Assembly: GCF_900698905.1 (NCBI RefSeq)
Contig: NZ_LR217707.1
Span: 248,001 to 312,000 of the forward strand
Reading direction: 5' to 3'
DNA length: 64,000 nt
From: Buchnera aphidicola (Cinara kochiana kochiana)
GTDB taxonomy: Bacteria; Pseudomonadota; Gammaproteobacteria; Enterobacterales; Enterobacteriaceae
The notes beneath the pieces are model-generated. The model was not told where the DNA came from, searched no databases, and saw nothing but the letters and a program-made list of their open reading frames with translations. Positions 17,644-27,551 of the stretch are shown here, in pieces (position 1 is the first letter of the stretch; every line of letters starts with the position of its first letter). The translations under genes and the position numbers were made by a program.

Positions 17644-19044
17644 TTAAAAATCTGCATGTCCTACTGTTCGTGGAAATGGAATGGCTTCTCTAATATTTTT
17701 AATACCTGTAATAAACACAATTAATCGTTCTAACCCTAAACCAAAACCAGCATGAGGAACTGTTCCATACCTTCTTAAATCTTGATACCATTCATAATCT
17801 TTTTTATTTAATCCCGTTTGATCTATTCTAGAATCTAAATATTTAATTCTATCTTCTCGTTCAGATCCACCGATAATTTCACCAACCTCCGGAATAAGTA
17901 TATCAAAAGCAGCAACTGTTTTATTATCGCTATTTACTTTCATGTAAAATGCTTTTAATATTTTTGGATAGTTTATAACTATAATAGGCGCTTTAAAATA
18001 AATATTTACTAAATATTTTTCCTGATTAGAAGATAAATCTTTTCCCCATACAATTTCATCATCAATAACATCTTTATTGTTCAATAAAATATTAATAATT
18101 TCAGTATATTCTATAACTATAAAATCAGTATTTATAAAACTATTAAGACGATTAACAATATTTTTATCAATTGTTTTTTGTAAAAATAGTAATTCTGAAA
18201 TACAATTATTTAATACACACAAAACAGAATTTTTTAATAATTTTTCTGCAAAAATATATATATCGTTAATATTTGAAAAAGATTTTTCTACTTCTAACAT
18301 CCAAAATTCTGTTAAATGTTTTTTTGTATTAGAATTTTCAGCTCTAAAAGTAGGACCCAAAGAATAAACTTTTGATAAAGCACAAGCATATGCTTCTAAT
18401 GTTAATTGACCAGAAACGGTTAAAAATACCTGTTTTTTAAAAAAATCTGTTTTTTTATTACTATCGTTATTTTTAATTTCTCTATGATTATCAATATCTA
18501 ACATAGATACTTTAAACATAGATCCTGCTCCTTCTGCATTAATACTCGTAATAATGGGAGTTGATACCCATAAGTATCCATATTTATCAAGAAATTGGTG
18601 CAATGAGTGAAAAACGACATTTCTAATTCTAGAAATAGCTCTTATTAAATTGGTACGTGGTCGTAAATGACAAAAATTTCTAATATGTTCGATGGTATGT
18701 TTTTTAGCAGAAATAGGATATAAATTAGGATGATCGATCCATCCAAGAACAGAAATATGTTTTGCTTTAATTTCGTATATTTGTAAACAACCTTTAGATA
18801 AAATCAAAATACCTGAAATCACAACAGAACAACCGATGGTTAATTTTATAATTTCAGTATAATAATTAGATAAAAATTTTGATGCAATAATTTGTACAGT
18901 ATGTATAGATGAACCATCATATACTGTTAAAAAAGATATTCCTATTTTAGATATTCTATTATTACGTACCCAACCATGAATAGTAATAAATTTATTTATA
19001 TAATTATTTTTAGTATAAATATCAGATATAGATGTTTTTTTCAC
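17644..19044 (-). CDS. asnS: Asparaginyl-tRNA synthetase
   Basis: Class IIb synthetase charging tRNA-Asn, identical in length to E. coli AsnS (466 aa). The N-terminal OB-fold anticodon-binding domain starts with FITIHGWVRNNR. The class II core has motif 2 FRAENSNTKKHLTEFWMLE and motif 3 GFGLGLERLIVFITG, and the protein ends in IREAIPFPRT, as in the family. It is transcribed leftward and is convergent with ycfH. Confidence 0.97.
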   Translation of the reverse strand: MKKTSISDIYTKNNYINKFITIHGWVRNNRISKIGISFLTVYDGSSIHTVQIIASKFLSNYYTEIIKLTIGCSVVISGILILSKGCLQIYEIKAKHISVLGWIDHPNLYPISAKKHTIEHIRNFCHLRPRTNLIRAISRIRNVVFHSLHQFLDKYGYLWVSTPIITSINAEGAGSMFKVSMLDIDNHREIKNNDSNKKTDFFKKQVFLTVSGQLTLEAYACALSKVYSLGPTFRAENSNTKKHLTEFWMLEVEKSFSNINDIYIFAEKLLKNSVLCVLNNCISELLFLQKTIDKNIVNRLNSFINTDFIVIEYTEIINILLNNKDVIDDEIVWGKDLSSNQEKYLVNIYFKAPIIVINYPKILKAFYMKVNSDNKTVAAFDILIPEVGEIIGGSEREDRIKYLDSRIDQTGLNKKDYEWYQDLRRYGTVPHAGFGLGLERLIVFITGIKNIREAIPFPRTVGHADF

Positions 19045-19211
19045 AATTATGTCCTATTTAATATATAAAATATATATTTTTATTATTAAAAATATTTTTT
19101 TATATCTAATTAATTTATAGTAAAATTAAATAAAATTATTAAAATAATAAAAAAATTTTAATTTATATTTATGTCTGTATAATTTAAAAATAATATTACT
19201 ATATTAAATAC

Positions 19212-20159
19212 TTATTTATATAAAGTATTTTTACATGTCAAACAACAACATGAATTTAATTTAATTGAACATGTTCGACACTGAATAAATAAACGATGAC
19301 AAAAATCATTAAAACAATTTATGTGTACACGATCCGTATATTTTTGACAGTTCATACACTTAGATAAAATATCATCTGTAATTTTTTCCGATAAACGAGC
19401 ATCAAAAACAAAAATTTTTCCTTTAAAATAATTAGGTAAATTATACTTTTTAACTTGTTTAATATAACTTAAAATTCCACCATATATATGATAAACATGA
19501 GGAAATCCATAATATTTTAATAACGCAGTAGATTTTTCACAACGAATACCACCTGTGCAATACATAATAATTTTTTTATTTTTATGTAAATCTAAATATT
19601 TTGGTAATTTTTCTAATTGTTCGCGAAATGTTTGAGCAGGTAAAGTCATAGCGTTACTGAAATGCCCAATTTCATATTCATAACTATTACGCATATCTAA
19701 AAATATACAATTTGGATCAAAAAAATATTTATTTACTAACCACGCGTTTAAATAAATGCCTTGATTACGCCCATAAAAAGAAAAATTTTTAATTTTATTG
19801 GATACAATTTGTTTTTTAAATATTATTTTTAAATCCCAAAAAGCTATTTTTTTATCTTCAATAGTGTAATTCATATACATTCGTTTAGTGTTTTTATTAA
19901 TATTTTTAAAAAAATGTTTAATATACTTATACTGTATAATAGGAATACTAATTAATGCATTAATTCCTTCTTCTGAAATATAAATTCGACCTAAAATATT
20001 TTTTTTTTCTAATTTTATTTTAATTAAATTTAATAATTTTTTAGGATCATTAACAAAAAAATATTTATAAAAAGATAAAATCATATGTTTACGACTAATA
20101 GAATGTAAATAAATTTTTTTTAAATTAGTTTGTGAATTTTTTTTTATTATCTGATACAT
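19212..20159 (-). CDS. trhO: tRNA uridine-34 hydroxylase TrhO (YceA), rhodanese family
   Basis: TrhO makes 5-hydroxyuridine at position 34 of some tRNAs. The order is an acylphosphatase-like N-terminal domain (EEGINALISIP near residue 60), then a rhodanese domain with FLDMRNSYEYEIGHF and the active-site loop YCTGGIRCEKS. A cysteine-rich C-terminal tail (CMNCQKYTDRVHINC onward) probably binds zinc. The length is 315 aa, against 350 in E. coli; the shortening is at the ends. It is an unlinked single gene between asnS and valS. Confidence 0.9.
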   Translation of the reverse strand: MYQIIKKNSQTNLKKIYLHSISRKHMILSFYKYFFVNDPKKLLNLIKIKLEKKNILGRIYISEEGINALISIPIIQYKYIKHFFKNINKNTKRMYMNYTIEDKKIAFWDLKIIFKKQIVSNKIKNFSFYGRNQGIYLNAWLVNKYFFDPNCIFLDMRNSYEYEIGHFSNAMTLPAQTFREQLEKLPKYLDLHKNKKIIMYCTGGIRCEKSTALLKYYGFPHVYHIYGGILSYIKQVKKYNLPNYFKGKIFVFDARLSEKITDDILSKCMNCQKYTDRVHINCFNDFCHRLFIQCRTCSIKLNSCCCLTCKNTLYK

Positions 20160-20274
20160 AATTTATAACCAATTTTATTGTAATAAAATATTAATTAATA
20201 CAAAAATTATAGATAAAAATAAATAAAATTCATATAATAAATTTATTTAAAATAAAAAATTTATAATTTTTATA

Positions 20275-23142
20275 TTAATAATATTTTAAATAATCTTTTT
20301 TCTGACTAATAATCTTTTTTAAAGAATTTTTGAGATTAATTAATAACAATTTTTTTTCTGATATAAAACATGATGGTGCTTTATTTAAGAAATTTTTATT
20401 TAATAATAAAAACCTGATTTCTTGAATTTTTTTGTTAATTGATATAATTTTTCTATTAATACGATTCAATTCTATATTAATATTAAACTGTGAATCAATT
20501 AAAATAAATATTTCGACATTATCAATAACTCGCATAATATATGAAGAACGATTATCTAAATCTGCAATTTCTATTAAACCATTTAAATAAGCAATTTTTT
20601 TTAATAAAAAATTATTTTCATGTAAAAAAATTCTTTGAGTAAAAGAAATATTTTTCAAATATACTGTCAATAGTTTTGTATGTCTAACTCTAGTATCTAC
20701 TCGAATACAACGCAAAATAGAAATAATTTTTTTAAACCACGACATAAATTCAATAATATATCTATTGCAAAATGCAATATTATATTGTGGAAATGAATTT
20801 AAAAAAATATTAGAATTAAACTCTGCATTTAATTTACATAAAATATTCCAAATGTATGTCGTAATAAACGGCATAATTGGATGTATTATTAATAATAATG
20901 AACCTAATATATTTAATAAAGTATTTTTAATTTCTTTTTTTTCATAATCCAAACCAAATTGTAAAATTGGTTTTATCATTTCTAAATATTGATCACAAAA
21001 TGTATTCCAGATAAATTTATACAATAGTACCGATAAAAGATCAAACCGGAATAATTTTATAAAATTATGATATTTCTTAATAACATTGTTAAATTTAATA
21101 TAAATCCATTGATCTAATAAAAGAGTAGGGATATTTTTTTTTCGATATATATTATTTTTTACATTTTTAATTACAAAACGACTAGCATGCCAAATTTTAT
21201 TACAAAAATTTTGATATCCTTTTAAACGATTCATATTCCAGTTAATATTTCTACTCATAGTAGCTAAAGATATAAAAGTATATCTTACTGCATCAACACT
21301 ATGAGTACTAATACCATTTGGAAAATTTTTTATAGTGTTAATTTTGACTATTTTAGATGTTTTATTATTAATTAAATTTTTCGTTCTTTTTTTAATTAAT
21401 TCTATTAAACTAATTCCATCAATCATATCTAAAGGATCTAAAACATTTCCGTGAGATTTTGACATTTTTAAACCATCTTCATCTCGTATTAATCCTGTTA
21501 CATATACTGTTTTAAAAGGAATTTGAGAATTTCCATGTTTATCTTTTATTATATGCATAGTAATCATAATCATACGAGCAATCCAAAAAAAAATAATATC
21601 AAAACCACAAACTAAAATATCAGTAGGATGAAACATAGATATTTTTTTTTTATTAATAGGCCAACCTAAACCGGCAAATGTCCACAAACTCGAAGAAAAC
21701 CAAGTATCTAATACATCCGGATCTTGATTAAGTATAATATCTTTATTTAAAGAATATTCTTGTCGAATAGATTTTTCGTTTTCTCCTACATATATATTAT
21801 CTTGTAAATCATACCATACTGGAATTTGATGTCCCCACCATAATTGACGAGAAATACACCAATCTTGAATATTATTCATCCATGATAAAAACATATTTGT
21901 ATATTGTTTAGGTACAAAAACAATTTTTTTTTCTTTTACTGCATTAATCGCTACGCTGGATAATGATTTAGTACTCAAATACCACTGATTCGTTAATTTT
22001 GGTTCTAAAATCACACCACTTCTGTCACCGTACGGAACACTATTCGTACATACAATAGATTTTTTTAATAATCCTATTGTTTTTAAAATTAATAAAATTT
22101 TTTTACGCACAACAAAACGATCAAGAGACCGTAAATCTTCAGGAACAAAAGAATGAAATATTTTCGTTTTTTTACCAGCATGATCAAAAATATTTAATTT
22201 ATTTAATATTTTAGCATTTTTTGTAAAAATATTAATCATTGGTAATTTATTACGTTGACCAATATCATAATCATTAAAATCATGTGCCGGAGTTACTTTC
22301 ATACACCCTGTTCCTTTAGATATATCAATAGACACATCGCTAATAATAGGAATTATTCGATTTATTATAGGAACTATAACAAAGCAACCGATATATTTTT
22401 TATATCTAATATCATCTGGATGGACAGCTAATGCAGTATCTCCTAATAATGTTTCAGGTCGAGTTGTAGCGACTACTATTTTTTTTTTATTAATAAATTT
22501 AACACGATTACAATCGTATGTTAACAAATATTCAATATACCACATCGTATTATTACCGATACGATTTTCTACTTCTAAATCAGAAACTACGGTCTGTAAT
22601 TTTGGATCCCAATACACTAATTTTTTTTTTCTATAAATTAATCCGTCTTTATACAACATAATAAAAACTTTTCTAACTGCAATAGAAAAATCAGAATCTA
22701 ATGTAAAACGAACTTTATCCCAATTAATCAAATGACCTAATCGTTTAATTTGATTAAACATAATAGATTCAGATTTTTTTTTCCAATCAAAAATTTTATC
22801 AATAAATTCTTTTCTAGAATATAAATTTTTATTTTTACCCTCCTTTTTTAACAAATGTCGTTCAACAATCATTTGTGTTGCAATTCCGGCATGATCAGTA
22901 CCCATTTGTAATAAAGTATTTTTACCAGACATACGATAATATCGTATCAAAACGTCCATAATGGTTTGTTGAAACGCATGTCCCATATGTAAATATCCAG
23001 TTATATTAGGTGGCGGGACCATTATACAAAAATTATTATTTTTAATTTTATTTTTATTATCGTGATTACAAGAATTTTGATTATTTTTACAGAATTTTTG
23101 TATTTTTTTTTCTATTATAGAAAAATTATAATTTTTATCCAT
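20275..23142 (-). CDS. valS: Valyl-tRNA synthetase
   Basis: Class Ia synthetase of 955 aa, against 951 in E. coli. The HIGH motif appears as PPNITGYLHMGHAFQ (about residues 43-57) and the KMSKS loop as DGLKMSKSHGNVLDP. The CP1 editing domain shows the conserved TTRPETLLGDTA and GTGCMKVTPAHDFNDYDIG blocks. The C-terminal anticodon-binding and coiled-coil arm regions are present but diverged. In E. coli it follows holC and pepA; neither is found upstream here, where an 837-bp gap lies. Confidence 0.97.
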   Translation of the reverse strand: MDKNYNFSIIEKKIQKFCKNNQNSCNHDNKNKIKNNNFCIMVPPPNITGYLHMGHAFQQTIMDVLIRYYRMSGKNTLLQMGTDHAGIATQMIVERHLLKKEGKNKNLYSRKEFIDKIFDWKKKSESIMFNQIKRLGHLINWDKVRFTLDSDFSIAVRKVFIMLYKDGLIYRKKKLVYWDPKLQTVVSDLEVENRIGNNTMWYIEYLLTYDCNRVKFINKKKIVVATTRPETLLGDTALAVHPDDIRYKKYIGCFVIVPIINRIIPIISDVSIDISKGTGCMKVTPAHDFNDYDIGQRNKLPMINIFTKNAKILNKLNIFDHAGKKTKIFHSFVPEDLRSLDRFVVRKKILLILKTIGLLKKSIVCTNSVPYGDRSGVILEPKLTNQWYLSTKSLSSVAINAVKEKKIVFVPKQYTNMFLSWMNNIQDWCISRQLWWGHQIPVWYDLQDNIYVGENEKSIRQEYSLNKDIILNQDPDVLDTWFSSSLWTFAGLGWPINKKKISMFHPTDILVCGFDIIFFWIARMIMITMHIIKDKHGNSQIPFKTVYVTGLIRDEDGLKMSKSHGNVLDPLDMIDGISLIELIKKRTKNLINNKTSKIVKINTIKNFPNGISTHSVDAVRYTFISLATMSRNINWNMNRLKGYQNFCNKIWHASRFVIKNVKNNIYRKKNIPTLLLDQWIYIKFNNVIKKYHNFIKLFRFDLLSVLLYKFIWNTFCDQYLEMIKPILQFGLDYEKKEIKNTLLNILGSLLLIIHPIMPFITTYIWNILCKLNAEFNSNIFLNSFPQYNIAFCNRYIIEFMSWFKKIISILRCIRVDTRVRHTKLLTVYLKNISFTQRIFLHENNFLLKKIAYLNGLIEIADLDNRSSYIMRVIDNVEIFILIDSQFNINIELNRINRKIISINKKIQEIRFLLLNKNFLNKAPSCFISEKKLLLINLKNSLKKIISQKKDYLKYY

Positions 23143-23979
23143 TTTTTTTATTTATTTATATTGGTTTGTTTAATTTAATATTGTTTATATAATTATATTT
23201 TTAAAATTTTAAACTGATTGTAAAAATATATTTTTAATTATATTGATATATCAAAATATATAAACATAATTATTAATATTATATATGTTAAGATAATTAT
23301 TTTTATTCAAATATTATAAAAAACAATATTGTTTAATACCATATTGGTATATATGATATTTATCACAAAGTGTGATACTCATTAATTTATATAATATTTA
23401 TTAGTATAAGCTATATTAAATATATATTTAGTTAAATTTATTAAATAAAATATATATAAAATTATTACATAAATATAACAATAAGAATTATTCCTGAAAA
23501 ATAATAATTATATTTTTAAGAAAAATAATTCATTTAAAATATAAATATAGTAATTATAATTAACAATTTAAAATATACAAAAATTATGTTACATTAACAT
23601 AATTGAATAATACTTAAATATACATTGTAAAACATAATTTTATTATTATCAATTAAATTTAAATATAACTGGGTAGATTTAATCATATTAAAATTAATTA
23701 ATTTATTAAAATACATTTAAGTAAAAAATAAAATTTATATATAAAATATTCATATATTTAGTATGTTAGAATTAACTATATATAGAATATATCTTGATTT
23801 ATAATTAATTAAAAATTAATGTTTTAACGAATCAATTAATACAATTAATAATTAAATACTAATTTTTTATTAAATATATTTTATATACTAAAAATTCATT
23901 TAAAAATGACATAAAGTATCATTTATATAAAAATTAAATTTTAATCAGTAAAAATCAATTTATATGTATGAGAATTTAT
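23143..23979. other. 0.84-kb gene-free region between divergent valS and argI
   Basis: No open frame with recognisable protein. pepA, expected between valS and argI in related genomes from memory, is not detectable. The only distinctive element is a 7-bp perfect hairpin (TATCACA / TGTGATA, 3-nt loop) at 23361-23377, of unknown meaning. The promoters of valS and argI must lie here. Confidence 0.55.
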
Positions 23980-24993
23980 ATGAAAACATTATATAAAAAA
24001 AGTTGTTTAAAATTATCAAATTTTACATGCGAAGAAATATTTTATTTAATACAATTATCGAAATTTTTAAAAAAACATAAACACAATAAAACAGAAAAAA
24101 AATATATACAGGGAAAAAATATAGCGCTAATTTTTGAAAAACAATCTACTAGAACAAGATGCGCCTTTGAAGTTGCTGCGCATGATCAAGGAGCACATAC
24201 TACATATATAGGACCTAATGATACACATATCGGATATAAAGAATCTATTGAAGATTCTGCTAAAATATTAGGCACCATGTACGATGGTATCCAATATAGA
24301 GGATTTAGTGATACAGTACTTAAAGATCTTAAAAAATATTCAAAAATACCTATTTGGAACGGTTTAACGGATAAATTTCATCCTACTCAAATTCTAGCAG
24401 ATTTATTTACTATAATAGAAACTTTTCCTAAAAAATCATTAAAAAAAATTCACTGCGCATATGTAGGAGATGCTCAAAATAATATCGCTAATTCATTAAT
24501 TGAAGCAGCCAATATCATAAATTTTAAATTAAACATTGTTGCTCCTAAGTCATATTGGCCTCAGAAAAAACTATTAACTAAAAATTATTCTTTGAATAAC
24601 AACCAAAAAAATATTTTTTATACTGATAAAATTCAAGAAGGTGTAAGAAATGTTGATTTTATTTATACAGATGTATGGGTATCTCTAGGGGAGAGTGATG
24701 ATGTGTGGGGTTCACGAATAGAAGAATTATATCCATATCAAATAAACAAAAAAATGTTAAATATGACTAATAATCCTGATGTAAAAATATTACATTGTTT
24801 ACCTGCATTACATAATAAAAAATCTTTAATAGGATTAAAATTACATAATAAATTTAAAATTAACAATGGATTAGAAATTACCGATGATATTTTTAATTCT
24901 AGTATTAATCTTAGTTTTCAGCAATCTGAAAATAGATTACATACTATTAAATCTTTATTAGTATCGTGTTTGTCCGAAGAAAAAATTTTTTAA
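23980..24993 (+). CDS. argI: Ornithine carbamoyltransferase
   Basis: Forms citrulline from ornithine and carbamoyl phosphate in arginine synthesis, an amino acid supplied to the aphid. The carbamoyl-phosphate motif STRTRCAFE is at about residues 55-63. HPTQ and the ornithine-binding cysteine motif HCLPALH are present. The length is 338 aa, against 334 in E. coli. The ATG at 23980 aligns with the E. coli N-terminus; an in-frame ATG at 23968 adds four residues and cannot be excluded. No ArgR box is recognisable upstream. E. coli has two near-identical copies, argF and argI; the neighbouring valS supports argI. Confidence 0.94.
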   Translation: MKTLYKKSCLKLSNFTCEEIFYLIQLSKFLKKHKHNKTEKKYIQGKNIALIFEKQSTRTRCAFEVAAHDQGAHTTYIGPNDTHIGYKESIEDSAKILGTMYDGIQYRGFSDTVLKDLKKYSKIPIWNGLTDKFHPTQILADLFTIIETFPKKSLKKIHCAYVGDAQNNIANSLIEAANIINFKLNIVAPKSYWPQKKLLTKNYSLNNNQKNIFYTDKIQEGVRNVDFIYTDVWVSLGESDDVWGSRIEELYPYQINKKMLNMTNNPDVKILHCLPALHNKKSLIGLKLHNKFKINNGLEITDDIFNSSINLSFQQSENRLHTIKSLLVSCLSEEKIF

Positions 24994-25084
24994 TAAAAAA
25001 TTTTAATTAATGATTTAAAAAATTATATTTAATTATATTTTTATAAAAAACTTTAATATTTATAAATAAAAAATTGAGCTCTAT

Positions 25085-25462
25085 ATGTTAAAAGAAAAAT
25101 GTACATTCAAAAAACCGTTTGGACCATATTCACCTATTCTAAAGATAAATAATTTATTTTTTATTTCCGGGCAAATTCCAGTAGACCAAAATACAGGACT
25201 TATACCAAAATATTTAACTGAACAAACAACTTTAGTGTTAAATAATATTAACACACTATTAAAAGAAAATCAGTTAAGTGTCAAAAATATTATTAAAACT
25301 ACAATTTTTACAACAAAAATAAATAAATTAAAAGAAATCAATTTATTCTATCAAAAATTTTTTGATAAACATACTACAATATATCCAACACGATCATGTA
25401 TTGGTATATCAGAATTGCCCAAAAAAGTATTCATAGAAATTGAAGCAATAGCATCTATATAA
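25085..25462 (+). CDS. ridA: RidA family reactive imine/enamine deaminase
   Basis: 125-aa RidA (YjgF) trimeric deaminase that hydrolyses reactive enamine/imine intermediates released by PLP enzymes such as threonine dehydratase. Key features are FISGQIPVDQNTG near residue 20 and the C-terminal active site TRSCIGISELPKKVFIEIEAIAS with its Arg, Cys and Glu. GAGCTC lies just upstream of the ATG. It follows argI by 91 bp and ends in a hairpin shared with deaD. Confidence 0.94.
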   Translation: MLKEKCTFKKPFGPYSPILKINNLFFISGQIPVDQNTGLIPKYLTEQTTLVLNNINTLLKENQLSVKNIIKTTIFTTKINKLKEINLFYQKFFDKHTTIYPTRSCIGISELPKKVFIEIEAIASI

Positions 25463-25478
25463 TAAACATAAATAAAAA

Positions 25479-25497
25479 TATGCCACTTCGTGGCATA
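25479..25497. terminator. Hairpin terminator between convergent ridA and deaD
   Basis: An 8-bp perfect stem TATGCCAC / GTGGCATA around a TTC loop, flanked by A-rich sequence on both sides. It can work in both directions between the two convergent genes. It is clearly more GC-rich than its surroundings. Confidence 0.65.
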
Positions 25498-25548
25498 AAA
25501 TTAATATTTTAACCAAAATTAAACCAAATTAATCACACCACCTGAATA

Positions 25549-27294
25549 TTAAAAATTATTTGTTTTATAATTTTGACGATTTCGGGATATAAATTTTTTT
25601 TTATTTTCACGAAATCCAGCTTGTGTTATTAATTTAATATTAATGGGTTTATTTAAAATACGCGTACGTGATAAACAAATTAGCAATCGATTAGAATGAT
25701 TCTGTGGTAATTCAACTGTAGAATAACTAGTAAATAATCGGATATTTCCAATTAATCGACTACTAATATCTCCTTCATTTGCAATAGCTCCTACGATGTG
25801 ACGAACTTCTATTCCATCATGACGACCTACTTCAATACGACATAATACCATATTATCTAATTTTTTACGATCTGACATAAAACGAGAGTTTGAATATATT
25901 TTATTAACAATAAATTTCTTTCTATTAGCCATAATAAATGAAGAATTATTTTTAAAAGATATAAATGAATATTTTTTATCCGGCGGTATAATTAATGGAC
26001 GCTCTCCCTGTACTAATCTTAATAATGCTGCCGATAATTTTTCAAAATCCAAACTATCTTTTAAATTTAATTTATATAATAATAATTTATATGATTCTAA
26101 ATCAGAACTATCTAATTGATTTTGTATTTTTTCCGAAATAACTTTTAATCGGCATTGCGCTACAAGTTCAGATTTCGGTAATTCTATTTCTTGAATAGAG
26201 TGCTTTATAATTCTTTCAATATTACGTAATAATCTACGTTCACGATACTCTACAAACAGCAATGCTCGGCCTGCTCGGCCTGCTCGACCTGTACGACCAA
26301 TACGATGCACGTATGATTCAGCATCCATTGGAATATCATAGTTAATAACAAAACTAATTCGATCTACATCTAATCCTCTAGCAGCAACATCTGTAGCAAT
26401 TAATATATCTAATTTTCCTGTTTTTAATCGTTCTAATGTTTGCTCTCTTAATAATTGGTTCATATCACCATTTAATGCAGCACTATTATATCCATGCTTT
26501 TCTAATGTTTCAGATACTTCCAAAGTAGCACTTTTAGTACGTACAAAAATAATAGTTGCCGAAAAATCTTCAACTTCTAAAAATCGAATTAAAGCATCAG
26601 TTTTTTTGCCACGTACTATCCAATAACTTTGTTGTATATCAGGACGTGTCACTCCGGTAGATTGTATCTTAACTTCTTTAGGAAAATTCATAAAGCGTTG
26701 AGATATCCTACGAATCATATTAGGCATTGTAGCCGAAAATAATGCAGTCTGATGTTTTTTGGGAATTTTTGACATAATATTTTCTACATCTTCTATAAAT
26801 CCCATACGCAACATTTCATCTGCTTCATCTAAAACCAAACTGTGTAAATGTATTAAATTTAAAGTACCTCTTTTTAAATGATCTAATAATCGACCAGGAG
26901 TTCCTACAATAATTTGAGGACCTTTTCTTAGTGTTTGTAATTGAATTTCATATCTTTGACCGCCATATAATGCTAATACTTGCGTTCCCATAAGATACTG
27001 AGAAAAATCAAAAAATGCTTTTGCTACTTGTATAGCTAATTCTCGAGTTGGTACTAAAACTAAAATTTGGGGAGATTTTAAAGAAATATCAATATTATGT
27101 AACAACGGCAATGCAAATGCAGCTGTTTTACCGCTACCCGTTTGAGCCATACCTAATACGTCTTTTCCGGATAATAAATAAGGGATACAAATAGATTGAA
27201 TTGGTGAAGGCTTTATATATCCTAGTTTTTTTAGAGATTTCAATAAAACAGGATTAAGTCCAAAAATAGAAAAAGAATGATGAATTTGAGTCAT
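25549..27294 (-). CDS. deaD: ATP-dependent RNA helicase DeaD (CsdA)
   Basis: DEAD-box helicase of 581 aa (629 in E. coli) acting in ribosome assembly and RNA decay. All core motifs are intact: Q motif, [26 protein letters not shown], and [14 protein letters not shown]. After the core comes a DbpA-like RNA-binding domain (about residues 460-560, with [18 protein letters not shown]). The Arg/Gly-rich tail of E. coli DeaD is shortened. The upstream region contains a probable leader ORF. The adjacent pnp lies in the same orientation; nlpI, between them in E. coli, is absent. Confidence 0.96.
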   Translation of the reverse strand: MTQIHHSFSIFGLNPVLLKSLKKLGYIKPSPIQSICIPYLLSGKDVLGMAQTGSGKTAAFALPLLHNIDISLKSPQILVLVPTRELAIQVAKAFFDFSQYLMGTQVLALYGGQRYEIQLQTLRKGPQIIVGTPGRLLDHLKRGTLNLIHLHSLVLDEADEMLRMGFIEDVENIMSKIPKKHQTALFSATMPNMIRRISQRFMNFPKEVKIQSTGVTRPDIQQSYWIVRGKKTDALIRFLEVEDFSATIIFVRTKSATLEVSETLEKHGYNSAALNGDMNQLLREQTLERLKTGKLDILIATDVAARGLDVDRISFVINYDIPMDAESYVHRIGRTGRAGRAGRALLFVEYRERRLLRNIERIIKHSIQEIELPKSELVAQCRLKVISEKIQNQLDSSDLESYKLLLYKLNLKDSLDFEKLSAALLRLVQGERPLIIPPDKKYSFISFKNNSSFIMANRKKFIVNKIYSNSRFMSDRKKLDNMVLCRIEVGRHDGIEVRHIVGAIANEGDISSRLIGNIRLFTSYSTVELPQNHSNRLLICLSRTRILNKPINIKLITQAGFRENKKKFISRNRQNYKTNNF

Positions 27295-27316
27295 GCAGAG
27301 TATAAGCCTCTTTATG

Positions 27317-27400
27317 TTACAACCATGCCAGTCTACTACATAACTCGTAATGAAAATTTTTTATATTTTTACGAAAGAGTATGAACAGGCTAAATTGCAT
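27317..27400 (-). CDS. yrbN: Putative 27-aa leader peptide upstream of deaD (YrbN-like)
   Basis: A short ORF (ATG 27400-27398, stop 27319-27317) 22 bp upstream of deaD in the same direction. Its C-terminal part reads [14 protein letters not shown], which resembles my recollection of the FHxELCRLA core of YrbN, the small protein encoded between nlpI and deaD in E. coli. The surrounding 100 bp is visibly less AT-rich than the other spacers, which suggests selection. It may couple to or regulate deaD translation. No alignment could be run, so the name is tentative. Confidence 0.5.
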   Translation of the reverse strand: MQFSLFILFRKNIKNFHYELCSRLAWL

Positions 27401-27551
27401 GTATATAATTTTTTAAAAATAGCAGAGTTTTCAATAAAAAATATAAATATTAAAAATATTTTATTTTTATAAATAAAATAATAAAAATTCATTATACAAT
27501 AAATGTTAAAAATAAGATAGTCAATATAAATTATAAAAATAAATAGAATTT

